Below are positions 22,341 to 32,334 of a stretch of DNA of 64,000 nt, one piece after another. The notes below the pieces were generated by a model that did no database searches, had not been told where the DNA came from, and was given only the letters and a program-made list of their open reading frames with translations. The DNA is taken from positions 3,050,921-3,114,920 of the forward strand of contig JALMQS010000073.1 of assembly GCA_024734495.1 (NCBI GenBank), written 5' to 3'. Numbering within the stretch: position 1 is the first letter of the stretch; every line of letters starts with the position of its first letter. Source of the DNA: Forficula auricularia. Taxonomy: Eukaryota; Arthropoda; Insecta; Dermaptera; Forficulidae. The translations under genes and the position numbers were made by a program.

Positions 22341-22700
22341 CAAGTTGTCATTGTATTAGTGTATTTGTGCCAGAAAGCCATCAGCTGGGCTTTTTAACGG
22401 GACACAATAGCTCGCTAAAAAGAAAGAATGCGGCCACCCAGCCTACAAGGGTAGAGGCCTAGACAGACAGTTGGCAAACACATGATCCCAAACAGAAACT
22501 AAGAAAATTCATCCAAATAATCTCCTACAAATATTTATAGAGCAAAAAATTAAAAAAAATGCTTGGAAAGAGTTTTCCTAAATTTTAAAGTGCATTTTTT
22601 CAAATAATTATTTTTTACAGTATTTAAATTTTTTTCTATAAACACTAATATTGTCCAATATCTGCTATTTCAGTATCATCAAATTTAAATATATAATTTT
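22341..22700. other. No recognised feature
   Basis: Unique-looking sequence, GC-richer to about 22470 and AT-rich after. No open frame or repeat match was recognised. Confidence 0.35.
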
Positions 22701-23533
22701 TTTACTTTACCATACAGGGTATGGTCAAGTATTGTAATCGTGCATGAAAAAAGTGTTTTTTTTTTCCTTCTTTTTTTCGAAATATCTCAAAAACGGCTGA
22801 AACTATTTCGATTAAAAAAATTGAGCGAAACCATGGCATTTCGGTCTACAAAAAAGCCCTAATAAGTGAACATCGAAAAAATTATATTTTTCGAGATAAT
22901 AATTGTTTTGTCAAAATATCTGTTAGTCTGTGCGTTACCAAATTTTTGTGGACGAGCTAGCTCAAAAACTAGTGTGAATATCAAAACCAAATTTCACACG
23001 TAGTTTTGGTCCATTGAGATTAAGAGCTGATTAGATTTTGGTGCTTATCGACCCAAAATTAAGGGGTGGAGGGGGTTAAAAATTAAAAATCTAGTCCATT
23101 TGAGCAAACTCAACCAAATTTTGTATACACAATCAGTGGGACCCCAGAAATCTAAAAATGCAACAACTAACAGCCCAAAATGGGGTGGGGGGTGTAAGGT
23201 CAAAAAATGAAAATCATGCCATTTACCAAACTCAACGAAATTTTGTATACCTACATAATCATTGGGACCCCAAAAGTCTAAAGATACAAAAATTAACCGC
23301 CCAAAATGGTGGGTGGGAGGGGGGTGTAGGGTCAAAAAATGAAAATCTATGCCATTTGTAGCAAACTCAACCAAATTTTGTATACATTATCAGTGGACCC
23401 CGAGAAGTCTAAAAATGCAAAAACTAACCCCCCACCCCTACATGATTATAAATAATATTATTAAATATTAAATATAAGTGAGGGGCAAGGTTGTATAGTA
23501 AAGTCAAGTGGATGGCCACATCAGAACACGTCA
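22701..23533 (+). repeat. Family B repeat, most complete copy
   Basis: It runs from TTTACTTTACCATACAGGG to TAAAGTCAAGTGGATGGCC ... ACACGTCA without a large insertion. An internal block of about 125 bp, with CAAATTTTGTATACA, TCAGTGGGACCCC and CTAAAAATGCAA, is present three times (about 23100-23420). Copies elsewhere mostly have it once. Apparent frames across the block in both directions arise from this repetition. Confidence 0.7.
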
Positions 23534-23686
23534 GATTATTTTTTCCAGTATCTTTCAAAAAAGAATTTTAGTTAAAGATAAGAGTAAATAAATATTTTAT
23601 TTAATATGGATTTACTATGAGTTACGGATACTGGGTCACTTATTTCACATTAAAATTAAAAAATTAAAAGATATAAATTTTTTTTC

Positions 23687-23736
23687 TTTTTCAATATATA
23701 TATATATTTCGGGCTATCAACCCATCTTCAGGAAAT
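23687..23736 (-). ncRNA. Hammerhead-like ribozyme in the inverted left arm
   Basis: This is the reverse complement of the motif at 24078-24125, sharing CUGAAGA, GGGUUGAUAGCCC and GAAAUAUAU. Confidence 0.55.
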
Positions 23737-23754
23737 ACAGAAAGTAACTATAAC

Positions 23755-23862
23755 CTTGAATCCATGGAAATAAAATATGCCTTGTCGAATGATGAAAAGG
23801 TTATCAACAATCAACTAGATGTAAAACCAAATATAATAGTTGATCTTTTAATATCTAAATGA
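23755..23862 (+). pseudogene. Penelope-like ORF, C-terminal remnant
   Basis: The frame reads LESMEIKYALSNDEKVINNQ then LDVKPNIIVDLLISK and a stop at 23860-23862. The pattern LES.EIK.A.....K..NNQ.D.....II.DLLI.K is the same as in the remnant at 59474-59638, which also precedes a hammerhead on the same strand. I associate this kind of tail with the C-terminus of arthropod Penelope-like proteins. Only 35 codons remain; reverse transcriptase and endonuclease are gone. Confidence 0.6.
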
Positions 23863-24077
23863 AAAAATCATCCCCAACCCAGAGACATAAGTCAACGACC
23901 TCACAAACTTGCCTTTCACCCAAACAATCCTATGTAAATAAAGGTCAACCTGATATTCTTTCTTAACAATAGCTTAAGAGAAAGCGTCCTTTTAAAATAA
24001 TTTTATAAATTCTGTCTCTCTGTTCAATAAACACATATATAGCCTGTTATTCAATAAGTTAAATTAGTTACTTTCTG

Positions 24078-24125
24078 TATTTCCTGAAGATGGGTTGATA
24101 GCCCGAAATATATATATTGAAAAAG
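24078..24125 (+). ncRNA. Hammerhead-like ribozyme downstream of Penelope-like remnant
   Basis: CUGAAGA, extra U, stem II GGGUU/AGCCC, GAAA, a UAUA/UAUA stem III, an AUU cleavage triplet, then GAAA pairing with UUUC upstream for stem I. The stem is short (4 bp) and the triplet is the less favoured NUU, so activity may be low. Confidence 0.55.
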
Positions 24126-24234
24126 AAAAAAATTTTTATATCTTTTAATTTTTTAATTTTAATGTGAAATAAGTGACCCAGTATCCTTAACTCATAGTAT
24201 ATCCATATTAAATAAAATATCTATTTACTCTTAT

Positions 24235-24842
24235 ATAAATTTTAATTTTCTCATTAATATATCAAGAATAATTGATACGTCAACAAGAATTATTTTGACC
24301 GCGCTGATTTGAAAAAAAGATATTTTTATCTCGCGAGCACTGCGGATTACGCTATTGGAGTCTGCGGAGTATTAAGTCTGGACCAAGAGAGAAAAGATGT
24401 AATCCACTTAGCTACAATCCAACGTCATTTCGCGTTTAGCCCGCTAGACATTCGGATGGATTACCGAGTGAATTGGAAATCCCCTGAGATTTCCAATTCT
24501 CGATAATCCATCGAATGTCTAGCGGAAGCTAAACGCGAGTGACGTTGGATTGTAGCTAAGTGGATACATCTTTTCTCTCTTGGTCCAGACAATCTCCGCA
24601 GACTAATAGCGTAATCCACAGTAATCTCGCGAGATAAAAATATCTTTTTTTCAAATCAACGCGGTCACAAAATTCTTGTTGACGTATCATATTCTTTGAT
24701 ATATTAATGAGAAAATTAAAATTTATTTAATATCATTATTTCAAGTTAGAAATATATAAGTTCAAATATTATTTTCACTCAATATTTGACAAAAATTCCC
24801 TAGATTAAAGTCGCGATCGAATAAAATGTGAAAACCTTCAGT
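24235..24842. mobile_element. Palindromic element with 13-bp target duplication
   Basis: Positions 24235-24737 form a near-perfect palindrome centred near 24487 (arms about 245 bp), followed by a single-copy tail of about 105 bp. The 13-bp direct repeat TATTTACTCTTAT (24222-24234, 24843-24855) flanks it, inserted in the right arm of the Penelope-like element. The open frame from 24309 is one arm of the palindrome and not a gene. GGACCAAGAGAGAAAAGATG in each arm resembles GAACCAAGAGAGCGAAAAAAG in the palindrome at 8496-9404, so the two may be related. Confidence 0.65.
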
Positions 24843-24914
24843 TATTTACTCTTATCTTTATTAAAGATGTTTCACCTTGCACCAACACCACACTACTGAT
24901 TAGAATTTTAGTTC

Positions 24915-24970
24915 CTAAAAAATTTATTTTTCCAGCAGAAGTCACGCGCTCCTTTATTGACTCCTTCAAA
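24915..24970 (+). repeat. Fragment of the hammerhead-element arm
   Basis: TTATTTTTCCAGCAGAAG, CACGCGCTCCTTTATTG and CTCCTTCAA match the outer end of the arms at 11300-11332 and 18400-18450. The ribozyme part is absent. Confidence 0.5.
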
Positions 24971-26249
24971 AAATCTCCGATTATTTTACCCCTAAAGGGA
25001 GAAAAATCTTCAAGTTGGCTGAAAAAGGCAAAGTTAAAAGAGAATAAGTTTAATAAAATGATTGATACCTAACTATCAACATTTATGTATTCATGTTTTA
25101 AGACTAATTAAATATGATTTTAAAACATAGAACATCTCAGATGAGTGTATTAAAGTCTCCGACGACTATTTAAGATTTATTAAAAACGTTATTTTTCTCT
25201 CAAATAACAACTATTTTTCTGCCTTTTACATATCATTTTGATTAATTTAACTGATAATAGAACAACATTCGAATATTTTCAGTTGGATTTAATGTGGAAA
25301 AATTAAACAACAGCAAAAAACTAATTCGGAAAAAAAGGAAATGACAGCTGATAATGAATGTTCGTTTTAACGTAGAAAAAAAAAAATACAAAAAAACCGA
25401 CTGGAATTTTCTCCTCCTCCTACTCCTGTTCATCTTCATCTTGTATTTATTTAAAAATAATGTTGTTTCAACTCTAACAAGCATAACTCTCAATCTTTAC
25501 GACTCCAAGCGCCGTATATTATATAGATGTGTGAAAAAACAGTGGTTTCGATATTAGCATTGTAAAACTTATGACGAAAGCGATAATTAGGTGCAAAAGG
25601 TTTCAAACGCGTTTGGGGGGGTGGGGCGAGTGGGGAGGGGGCGATTTCTCTAATACATTATCTCGAAAGATAAATAGGCAGAGAAGATGCGCGTTGCGCA
25701 TAGCAATCAGGCGCAGGTCCAGCGGTCAGCGACTCATTTTGACCCCAAGGGGGCCGCCCCCCCCCCACGTCCCGAAAATGACATGCATTAGAATTAGACG
25801 TAGACAACTGGACAACACCTGAAACGCTTATCCTGGAAAAAAATCTTGCCAATTTATTATTCAAGTTTTTTTTTTTTTAGTCAATTCTCTAACAGTTAAT
25901 CTAAGTAAAATATGGATACTCATAATAATAATAATAAAAAATGATTTTCAATAATAATAATTAACCATTTTTATGAGAAAATTGTTCATTTTTGATTTCA
26001 AATTATCTTGATTATCAAGTTTATTATTACACATGTTAAATAACGATTTTTATTTGATTGTTGAAATTTAAAACTAATTGTTTAATGTAGAATCATAGAT
26101 AGAAAGGCAGTCAAAAAATTTTTAATTTATAATTAAATTTTTAGTTTCTTGTTTCTATGATTCGTTGACATTTTTAAACCCCGAAGAATTGGGAAAGAAC
26201 CTACGAAGATTCGTAAAATATAAATTTCATCATGATCAATAAATAAGTC
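24971..26249. other. Unique stretch with one GC-rich patch
   Basis: This is AT-rich except 25560-25830, which has a G-rich run (25613-25641), a C-rich run (25755-25766) and several CpG-rich words such as GCGCGTTGCGCATAGC. No exon can be supported there in any frame. A diverged inverted pair (TAGAATCATAGATAGAAA near 26089 and TCTATGATTCG near 26153) may mark a small hairpin. Confidence 0.35.
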
Positions 26250-26900
26250 TTTCTTGTTGACCAAAACTTCCTTGGTTTCGCTCAATTTTTTTTATCGAAA
26301 TTGTTTAACCCAGAGGTTCACAAACTGTGCGCCGCGAAGCTTCATAATTAATTGAAGCACGACATTTAACCTAACTAGACAAAAATCAAAGTGAGAAGCT
26401 AAATATTTATTTATTATTCATTTTTATCTCTTACTTGCAATTAGACATACATAAACCGAATAAATTTAACTTTAACACTATTGAAAAAATTGGAAATGTA
26501 TACAAAGGCGTTCTCCCTCCTGAGATCTGAATCTTTGATTTTCATAGAAATATAAAGTATTAATTTTAAGATATTTTTATCGATTCTAATACAAAAGTAT
26601 TTAGAGAGACAAAATACGGCATTCCCTCTGTGGTCTGATTTTTTGATTTTTTTAGAAAAATAAATTATTACTTAATTACGAAGTGTTTTTATCGATTCTA
26701 ATACAAGAGTATTTAGAGAGACGAAATACTGTATTTGTTTTGATATATGTACTTTTCCTTAGGGTAGGGCACCATAGAAAAAAGCCACCGCGACTCGGTA
26801 AAGCTTGGGAACCCCTGCTTTAACCTGTTTTTGAAATATTTTGAAAAAACAAAGGAAAAAAAACACTTTTTTCCATGCACGATTATATTACCTTGTATGG
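26250..26900 (-). repeat. Family B remnant split by a hAT MITE
   Basis: AAAACTTCCTTGGTTTCGCT, CAATTTTTTTTATCGAAAT at the left and TTTTTGAAATATTTTGAAAA, CTTTTTTCCATGCACGATTA and TACCTTGTATGGTTAA at the right are contiguous in other reversed family B copies. Here they are separated by the 26311-26817 insertion. Confidence 0.6.
26311..26817. mobile_element. hAT-type MITE
   Basis: The ends are CAGAGGTTCACAAACTGTGC at the left and, reversed, CAGGGGTTCCCAAGCTTTAC at the right, the classic 'CAGNGGTTC...CAAA' hAT terminus. An 8-bp duplication GTTTAACC / CTTTAACC (26303-26310, 26818-26825, one change) flanks it. Inside, a block with GTATTTAGAGAGAC and TTTTTATCGATTCTAATACA occurs twice in tandem (about 26510-26620 and 26630-26730). 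The length of 507 bp and lack of coding make it non-autonomous. Confidence 0.75.
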
Positions 26901-26944
26901 TTAACTAATAATATCAGGAATGTTTATTTAATAATATGAATTAT

Positions 26945-27567
26945 GTTATTTGGTGGTTTGATCCTACCGGCTGCGCCAATTATGTTATTTGATGGTTTGT
27001 GTTGATTTCAAATAAAACAAAGTTTTAAGATGGAACACGATTTATTAAAAGGTGAATATAAATACAAGAGTTAGTGAAGGTACTGAAACTTTAAATAATA
27101 ATAGATCAGTCTTCACTAGCATGAGGTACACTGTTCACGTCGGATGGGTAATAGTAAGTGCCTCTCTTCAATTTGGGAGACGACCTTTATAGGCGTTGAG
27201 CCGACATCTAGGGCTGCTGACGATAGGTCCTTGGAACAGCCAATCGGCGCATCTCTTAATATGGCCAATCCGGGCGCAGCTAGGTCGTAGCATTTGTCTG
27301 GATGAGGCAAAGGCGGCAAGGAACTAGACCAAATGAGGCAAAGGCGGCAAGGAACTAGACCAAATGAGGCAAAGGCGGCAAGGAACTAGACCAAATGAGG
27401 CAAAGCCGGCAAGGAACTAGACCAAATGAGGCAAATGCGGCAAGGATCGTCTTTGTCTTGAGATAACGACTTGCATTTTACAATTCTTATTATAATATAA
27501 TTATTCTAATGAATTTATAGAGGTAGGATGTGATATCGGCAACTGGATAGTTGCCAGGTATAACTTA
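26945..27567 (-). mobile_element. Ty3-type LTR with adjoining primer site
   Basis: On the minus strand this has a TATA box (CCTATAAAGG, 27185-27194), a poly(A) signal AATAAA (27033-27038) about 150 bp further on, an end near AACA, and directly beyond it TTGGCGCAGCCGGTAGGATC (about 26965-26984). The last is a primer-site-like motif common next to LTRs of Ty3-type elements. The upstream part carries the 31-bp minisatellite listed separately. No internal coding region or second LTR was found, so it is a solo or truncated LTR. Confidence 0.5.
27302..27450 (-). repeat. 31-bp minisatellite inside an LTR
   Basis: Nearly five tandem units of ATGAGGCAAAGGCGGCAAGG plus AACTAGACCAA, with single-base differences. 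It lies in the U3-like part upstream of the predicted TATA box, where repeated enhancer-like motifs are common in LTRs. Confidence 0.8.
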
Positions 27568-28395
27568 TGTTTAGTTATTATTTAGTATAAATTTGTAATA
27601 CTCTCTTGTTTCAAATCGTTATAATAAAAGAGTTTAATGCAAGATAAGGAATGTCTCAAAAAAATTTATTTTATTATTATATATAAAATTAATCAGTAAA
27701 TCATTCAAATAAATTAAATCATTAATCGTTTAGCTTATAATGTCTTGGATAATTTTATAATATGTTTAGTTATTATTTAGTATATATTTGTAATACTCTC
27801 TTGTTTCAAAAGTATGTAAGAATTTCAAATCGTCATAATAAAAGATTTTAATGCACGATAAGAAATATCTAAAAAAATTCATTTTATTGTTATTTTATAT
27901 AAAATTAATCAATAAATCATTCAAATAAATTAAATCATTAATCGTTTATCTTATAATGTCTTGGATAATTTAATAATATGTTTAGTTATTATTTAAAATA
28001 AAGTAATACTCTCTTGTTTCAAAAGTATGTAAGAATTTCAAATCGTCATAATAAAAGATTTTAATGCACGATAAGAAATGTCTCAAAATTTTTTATTTTA
28101 TTATTATTTTATATAAAATTAATCAATAAATCATTCAAATAAATTTAACCATTAATCGTTTAGCTTATAATATCTTGGATAATTTAATAATATGTTTAGT
28201 TATTATTTAATATAAAGTAATACTCTCTTGTTTCAAAAGTATGGAAGAATTTCAAATCGTCATAATAAAAGATTTTAATGCACGATAAGAAATGTCTCAA
28301 AAAATTTCATTTTATATAAAATTAATCAATAAATCATTCAAATAAATTAAATCATTAATTGTTTAGCTTATAATGTCTTGGATAATTTCATTATT
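27564..28395. repeat. Four tandem copies of a 200-bp repeat
   Basis: The unit starts ATGTTTAGTTATTATTTA and holds AATACTCTCTTGTTTCAAA, TAAAAGATTTTAATGCACGA and TTAATCGTTTAGCTTATAAT. Starts are near 27567, 27763, 27978 and 28190. The first copy lacks the AGTATGTAAGAATTTC segment found in the other three. The unit is AT-rich and non-coding, like a small satellite array. The LTR abuts the first unit. Confidence 0.75.
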
Positions 28396-28586
28396 ATTTC
28401 AATTTATTATATAATTTTATCAATTTTTTTTATAAGCATTTGAAATTGGAATTTGATGTTAAATTTATTAATAATACTCGTTGATGATGATGAGCAAGGA
28501 GGGCTCTTGTTTGTTTGACCATAAATGGACCTGAATAGTGAATGTTTGCGGGGGGATGAGGGGGGGGTGAGTACTAACCATAATAT

Positions 28587-28672
28587 CTATCTGCAGATGG
28601 CCTGATCAGAAGAGGCATCATCAGCTGCGGCGGCCTGGTCACTTTTCCCAAGAGATGGCGTCACCACGACTA
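28587..28672 (-). CDS. Candidate terminal exon, product unknown
   Basis: On the minus strand a strong acceptor (TTGTTTCTTTATTTTACAG, ending at 28673) is followed by one open frame, VVVTPSLGKSDQAAAA then DDASSDQAIC and R, and a TAG at 28587-28589. Just beyond, GTTAGT could serve as an alternative donor. The segment is far more GC-rich than its surroundings, is not repeated in the window, and its composition looks coding. I do not recognise the protein. It may be the last coding exon of a gene that otherwise lies outside the window. Absence of conservation in related genomes would remove it. Confidence 0.35.
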
Positions 28673-28679
28673 CTGTAAA

Positions 28680-29615
28680 ATAAAGAAACAACAACCGCGA
28701 TTAGATTCTTCGATTTTTGCCTAATTGGATTCTTCATTTTTCAGATTATGTATTTATAATGATAAAAAAAATACCAAAACGGATTTTATTTATTGGTCAT
28801 GTTTCTACGAAAGATGATCTACCAGAGTGGATCCGATTAATTCTTTCTCTTTTTAACATTTATTTATATAGAGTTTATGTTTTTATTTAAGCAGCGAAAC
28901 TTTATCGGACAAAGTATTGTTTTTGGTTATTTTTTAAGAGCAACTTCAAAAGGGTCAGAAACTAAAAAGCATGGCCCCTATCATCTCAACAAAAGACAAA
29001 AATTGTTCTGTTCATTTAGTTGGAATTTTAAGAACTGATCATTTCACCAAAAACAATTTCCGGTCTCGTAAATACATTATTATATGGGATCATAAATAAT
29101 TTTTATATTTCCTTTGTTTCTATAAAAAAGTATTCACAATAATTTGATTACACATTGTCGAAATATCAAGGGATAAGTAATACATGTAATCTTATTTTTT
29201 TCAGATTTAAAAATTACATAATTTATTAATATATGCAAAATATTTTTAAAGGGTGATTTTTCAGCAAAAATTAAGGGGGTTCTTTTAAATAATTTTTTGT
29301 TCGAAAACCCTTTTCCTCCAAGTTACAGTCCTCTAAATTTAGGAGGAATAAAATTGTTTTTATTTAATATATCCACTATGGAAGAATCTAGAAGAACGAA
29401 ATTTGTCAGATAATTGAGGCTAATAAAATGGCAGTTTTAGACGATTTTTGAAACCCTAAAATGTTATCAGAAGGGGATAAAAAATCAACCAATTGGACTC
29501 AGTAAATAATGGTACGAATTAGGAAACCAGTTAATAAGGAGAAACATTAAAACATAACTTGTATGGAAAGAACAAAATTTTTAATATATTGGAGACAATT
29601 TTAATAATATAAATA
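28680..29615. other. AT-rich stretch without recognised gene
   Basis: If the exon at 28587-28672 is real, this would be intron. No repeat matches or open frames were recognised. Confidence 0.35.
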
Positions 29616-30386
29616 TGTTAGGGCGCTCGTGAGTGCTGAGTGCTGTGTGGTGCGTGTCCGCGCCCCCCACTAAGTCGATGGGGTCCTAACAATGTTTGCG
29701 TGTGTGCAGGGCGTTGTTTGTGCCCTGATGGAAAGCCGGGCTGGGCGCCATCCGCTTTGTTAGCGGGGGAGGGGCTACTAGTTGGCGGTTGGCCCCTCCA
29801 ATCCGGATGCTCAGCCGAGATCGGATTGCTCCACTTATAGCATGACTGATATATTATCAGTCATGCAAAAGTGTCGCAACGATCTGACTGAGTCATCTAG
29901 CGGCCGTGTCTAAAGGCTCGTCGCCAAAGCAACAGCGGGCCGCTACATCACACCCTTTCTTTCCTTTTTTTGGGTGATTGCTTTACCGACTTAGTTAATC
30001 GGGGTGGGCTCTATCCACCTAGCTGGTGGGTCAAGAACTGCTTGCTTAGCAATCACGTCGGGGTCACCAGATTGTTAGGGCGCTCGTGAGTGCTGAGTGC
30101 TTTGTGGCGCTTTGTGCCGCGCCCCCCACCAAGTCGGTGGGGTCCCAACAATCTGATGTGTGCTGAGGGATGTTCATCCCCGATGGAAAGCCGGGCTGGG
30201 CGCCATCCGCTTTGTTAGCGGGGGAGGGGCTACTAGTTGGCGGTTGGCCCCTCCAATCGGATGCTCAGCCGAGATCGGATTGCTCCACTTATAGCATGAC
30301 TGATATATTATCAGTCATGCAAAAGTGTCGCAACGATCTGACTGAGTCATCTAGCGGCCTTGTCTAAGCAACAGCGGGCCGCTACA
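29616..30386 (-). mobile_element. TRIM: complete miniature LTR retrotransposon (tRNA-Trp primed)
   Basis: Two LTRs, 29616-29947 and 30073-30386, bound an internal region of only 125 bp. Each has TG...CA ends (plus strand TGTTAGGG ... CGCTACA), and AATA flanks the whole. Read on the minus strand, the internal region opens 3 bp after the LTR with TGGTGACCCCGACGTGATT, an exact 19-nt complement of the 3' end of tRNA-Trp including CCA. It closes with a purine tract AAAAAAAGGAAAGAAAGGG before the 3' LTR. No protein is encoded. tRNA-Trp priming is known for the CsRn1 group of Ty3-type elements, so an autonomous partner of that kind is likely (inference). Confidence 0.85.
30051..30069 (-). other. Primer binding site of the TRIM (tRNA-Trp)
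   Basis: Plus strand AATCACGTCGGGGTCACCA equals the 3' terminus of animal tRNA-Trp with its CCA. It lies 3 bp from the adjacent LTR, as required for minus-strand priming. Confidence 0.85.
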
Positions 30387-30655
30387 AATATATAATTTTA
30401 GGCAATTTACAAGTCGATATACATGTAAAGTAGGTAGCGATTGTAGACATTGAAGAGTAGATTAGGTACTACTAAAATTAAGACCAAGGAGCGAGTCAAA
30501 GCACCAATTTACCAACGAATTTTGTGCCTAATGGGATTTAAAAACCATTGAATATGAAATTATGAAAAAAAAATACAAAAACATCCATTCCTTCTGTATC
30601 AGCGTTAAATAAAAACGAATTTGATTACTTAAATATTTTGGTATATTAATGTATG
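30387..30655. other. Unique sequence between two related LTR insertions
   Basis: AT-rich, with no open frame or repeat match recognised. Confidence 0.35.
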
Positions 30656-30660
30656 GAATC

Positions 30661-30988
30661 TGTTAGGGCTCTCTTGTGCCGAGTGCTGTGTGGCGCTTTG
30701 ATGCCGCGCCCCCCATCAAGTCGATGGGGTCCTAACAATCTTGCGTATGCAGAGTTGTAGGTTGCGTGTTCATATAGGGTGTGTGCAGGGGAGGGGCTGC
30801 TGGATGGCGGTGGCCCCCCCAGATTCGAATGTTCGAATCCCATTCGCTACTCCAGTCGAATCGAGTCGCTTTAATTATAGCATGGGTGATAATATTTCAC
30901 TCATGCAAAAACGACGCAACGATCCGACTGAGTCATCTAGCGGTCGTGTCTCAAGGCTCGTCGCCATGAGCGAGAGCGGGCCGCTACA
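30661..30988 (-). mobile_element. Solo LTR with perfect 5-bp target duplication
   Basis: This is a diverged member of the TRIM LTR family: TGTTAGGGCTCTCTTG at one end, GAGCGGGCCGCTACA at the other, with CATCAAGTCGATGGGGTCCT and CTGAGTCATCTAGCGG within. GAATC on both sides (30656-30660, 30989-30993) is a perfect target duplication. The open frames across it follow LTR sequence and are not genes. Confidence 0.85.
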
Positions 30989-31025
30989 GAATCCATTAGA
31001 CTTCTGCTGGCCAATAAATATGCAC

Positions 31026-31597
31026 AAGCTGGAAATAATTTTAATCGATGTTAGGCATCCAAAATAAGATTTATATGAGTTTGAGATGGTTTCTGGCTAG
31101 TGCTAATTTTTTGAGGGCCTAAAAACCACGAAAATTTAGGACTTTTTTCAGATTTTTGCTTATACCTAACTCGAAAACCAGGTGTTCTACAGATAATGGT
31201 TTATCGTTGTCCAATAAGATGAAACTTTTCTCATTGCTTAGTCAATTGGCAACTATTATGGGGGTCAGCACAAAAAGTGGTTTCTTATGGCCACCTAATA
31301 AGCATAATTCATTTTTCCGCCAAATTGTTTGACGATCAATTGTGGTTAAATGGCCGAACCAATTTTTGACTTTTAATTAGATTATTCAACGTGAAATTTT
31401 ATGATCTTTTATTTTACTAATAGTAAAATCTTCCGTAAGATGAATGGTTTTTGAGTAATAAGCAAAAATCTGAAAAAACTCCGAAATTTTCGAGGTTTTT
31501 AGGCCCTCAAAAATTTAGCACCAGCCAGAAACCATCTTAAACTTATATAACTCTTATTTGGGATGCCTAACGTCGATTAAAATTATTTCCAGCTTTG
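31026..31597. mobile_element. TIR element (about 570 bp)
   Basis: Inverted ends of about 130 bp: GCTGGAAATAATTTTAATCG, GTTTCTGGCTAGTGCTAA, TTTTTGAGGGCCTAAAAACC and CAGATTTTTGCTTAT at the left return reversed at 31450-31597. The centre contains GCAACTATTATGGGGGTCAG. Non-coding. Confidence 0.65.
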
Positions 31598-31990
31598 CCA
31601 ATCTCATTTTTTAGTCATTTGGCAACTATTATGGGGGTCAGCACCAAAATTCGAAGAGTGGTTTCTTGTCACCACCAAATAAGCGCATAATTCACTTTTC
31701 CGCCAAATTGGTAAAATTGCCTATATTTGACGATCAATTGTGGCTAAACAAATTTTAACTTTTAAGTAATTTATTCGACGCTAAATTTTATCTTCTTTCA
31801 TTTTAGTAAGAGTGAAACTTTCCGATAGACACATGGTTTTTGAGTTATAATTGAAAATATGAAAAAAAGTCAAAAGTTTTCGTGGTTTTTGTGCCCTTAA
31901 AAATTTATCACCAACCAGAAACCGTCGCAACGACTACTAATATAACTCTTATTTGGCTTACTTCTTTTATTGGCCTGTAGAAGTCTAATT
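31598..31990. repeat. Partial second copy of the 31-kb TIR element
   Basis: GGCAACTATTATGGGGGTCA, TTCCGCCAAATTG, GACGATCAATTGTGG and CCAGAAACCGTC follow in the same order as the right two thirds of the preceding element. It is diverged by substitutions and one insertion. Confidence 0.6.
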
Positions 31991-32334
31991 TGCCTGGGCT
32001 AGTAAGCGAGTCTGGCTTTTTTGTTATTATTTTTTGACGGATTTAGGCATCACTAATCAATTCTAGGCTATGTCTGTTTTGTTTAAAATAATTTTTTATT
32101 CTTTTTTGAATGATTATATTTATAATATATCATAAATATTCAAAAAAGGAGAAGAAAATAAAAAAATAGAAACATCTATATCCAAAGATTGATCAATTTT
32201 ATAATTTATTTGACAGATTAAGATGAATACATATAAATATATACATATATGTATTTTTTTTAGCAAATTCATATAAATAGATTTTTCATAAAATATGTAC
32301 AAAAAAAAAAAAAAAAGAAAACAAAAAACTTGTC

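Larger units (their letters stand above)
23574..24901 (+). mobile_element. Penelope-like element insertion with inverted pseudo-LTRs
   Basis: Arms 23574-23752 and 24061-24234 are reverse complements of each other. Between them lies the 3' end of a coding region. The insert is flanked by a perfect 12-bp direct repeat AGAATTTTAGTT (23562-23573, 24902-24913). A later palindromic element (24235-24842) split the right arm, whose outer end and tail (GATGTTTCACCTTGCACC, CACCACACTACT) continue at 24856-24901. A severely 5'-truncated copy with an inverted partial LTR upstream is the usual form of a Penelope-like insertion. Confidence 0.75.

Noticed and set aside
24309..24506. 65-codon open frame that looks protein-like
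   Set aside because: It lies within one arm of a near-perfect palindrome, and the reading is a by-product of the fold-back element.
27302..27450. CRISPR-like array
   Set aside because: The 31-bp units are contiguous with no unique spacers, and the DNA is eukaryotic; it is a minisatellite.
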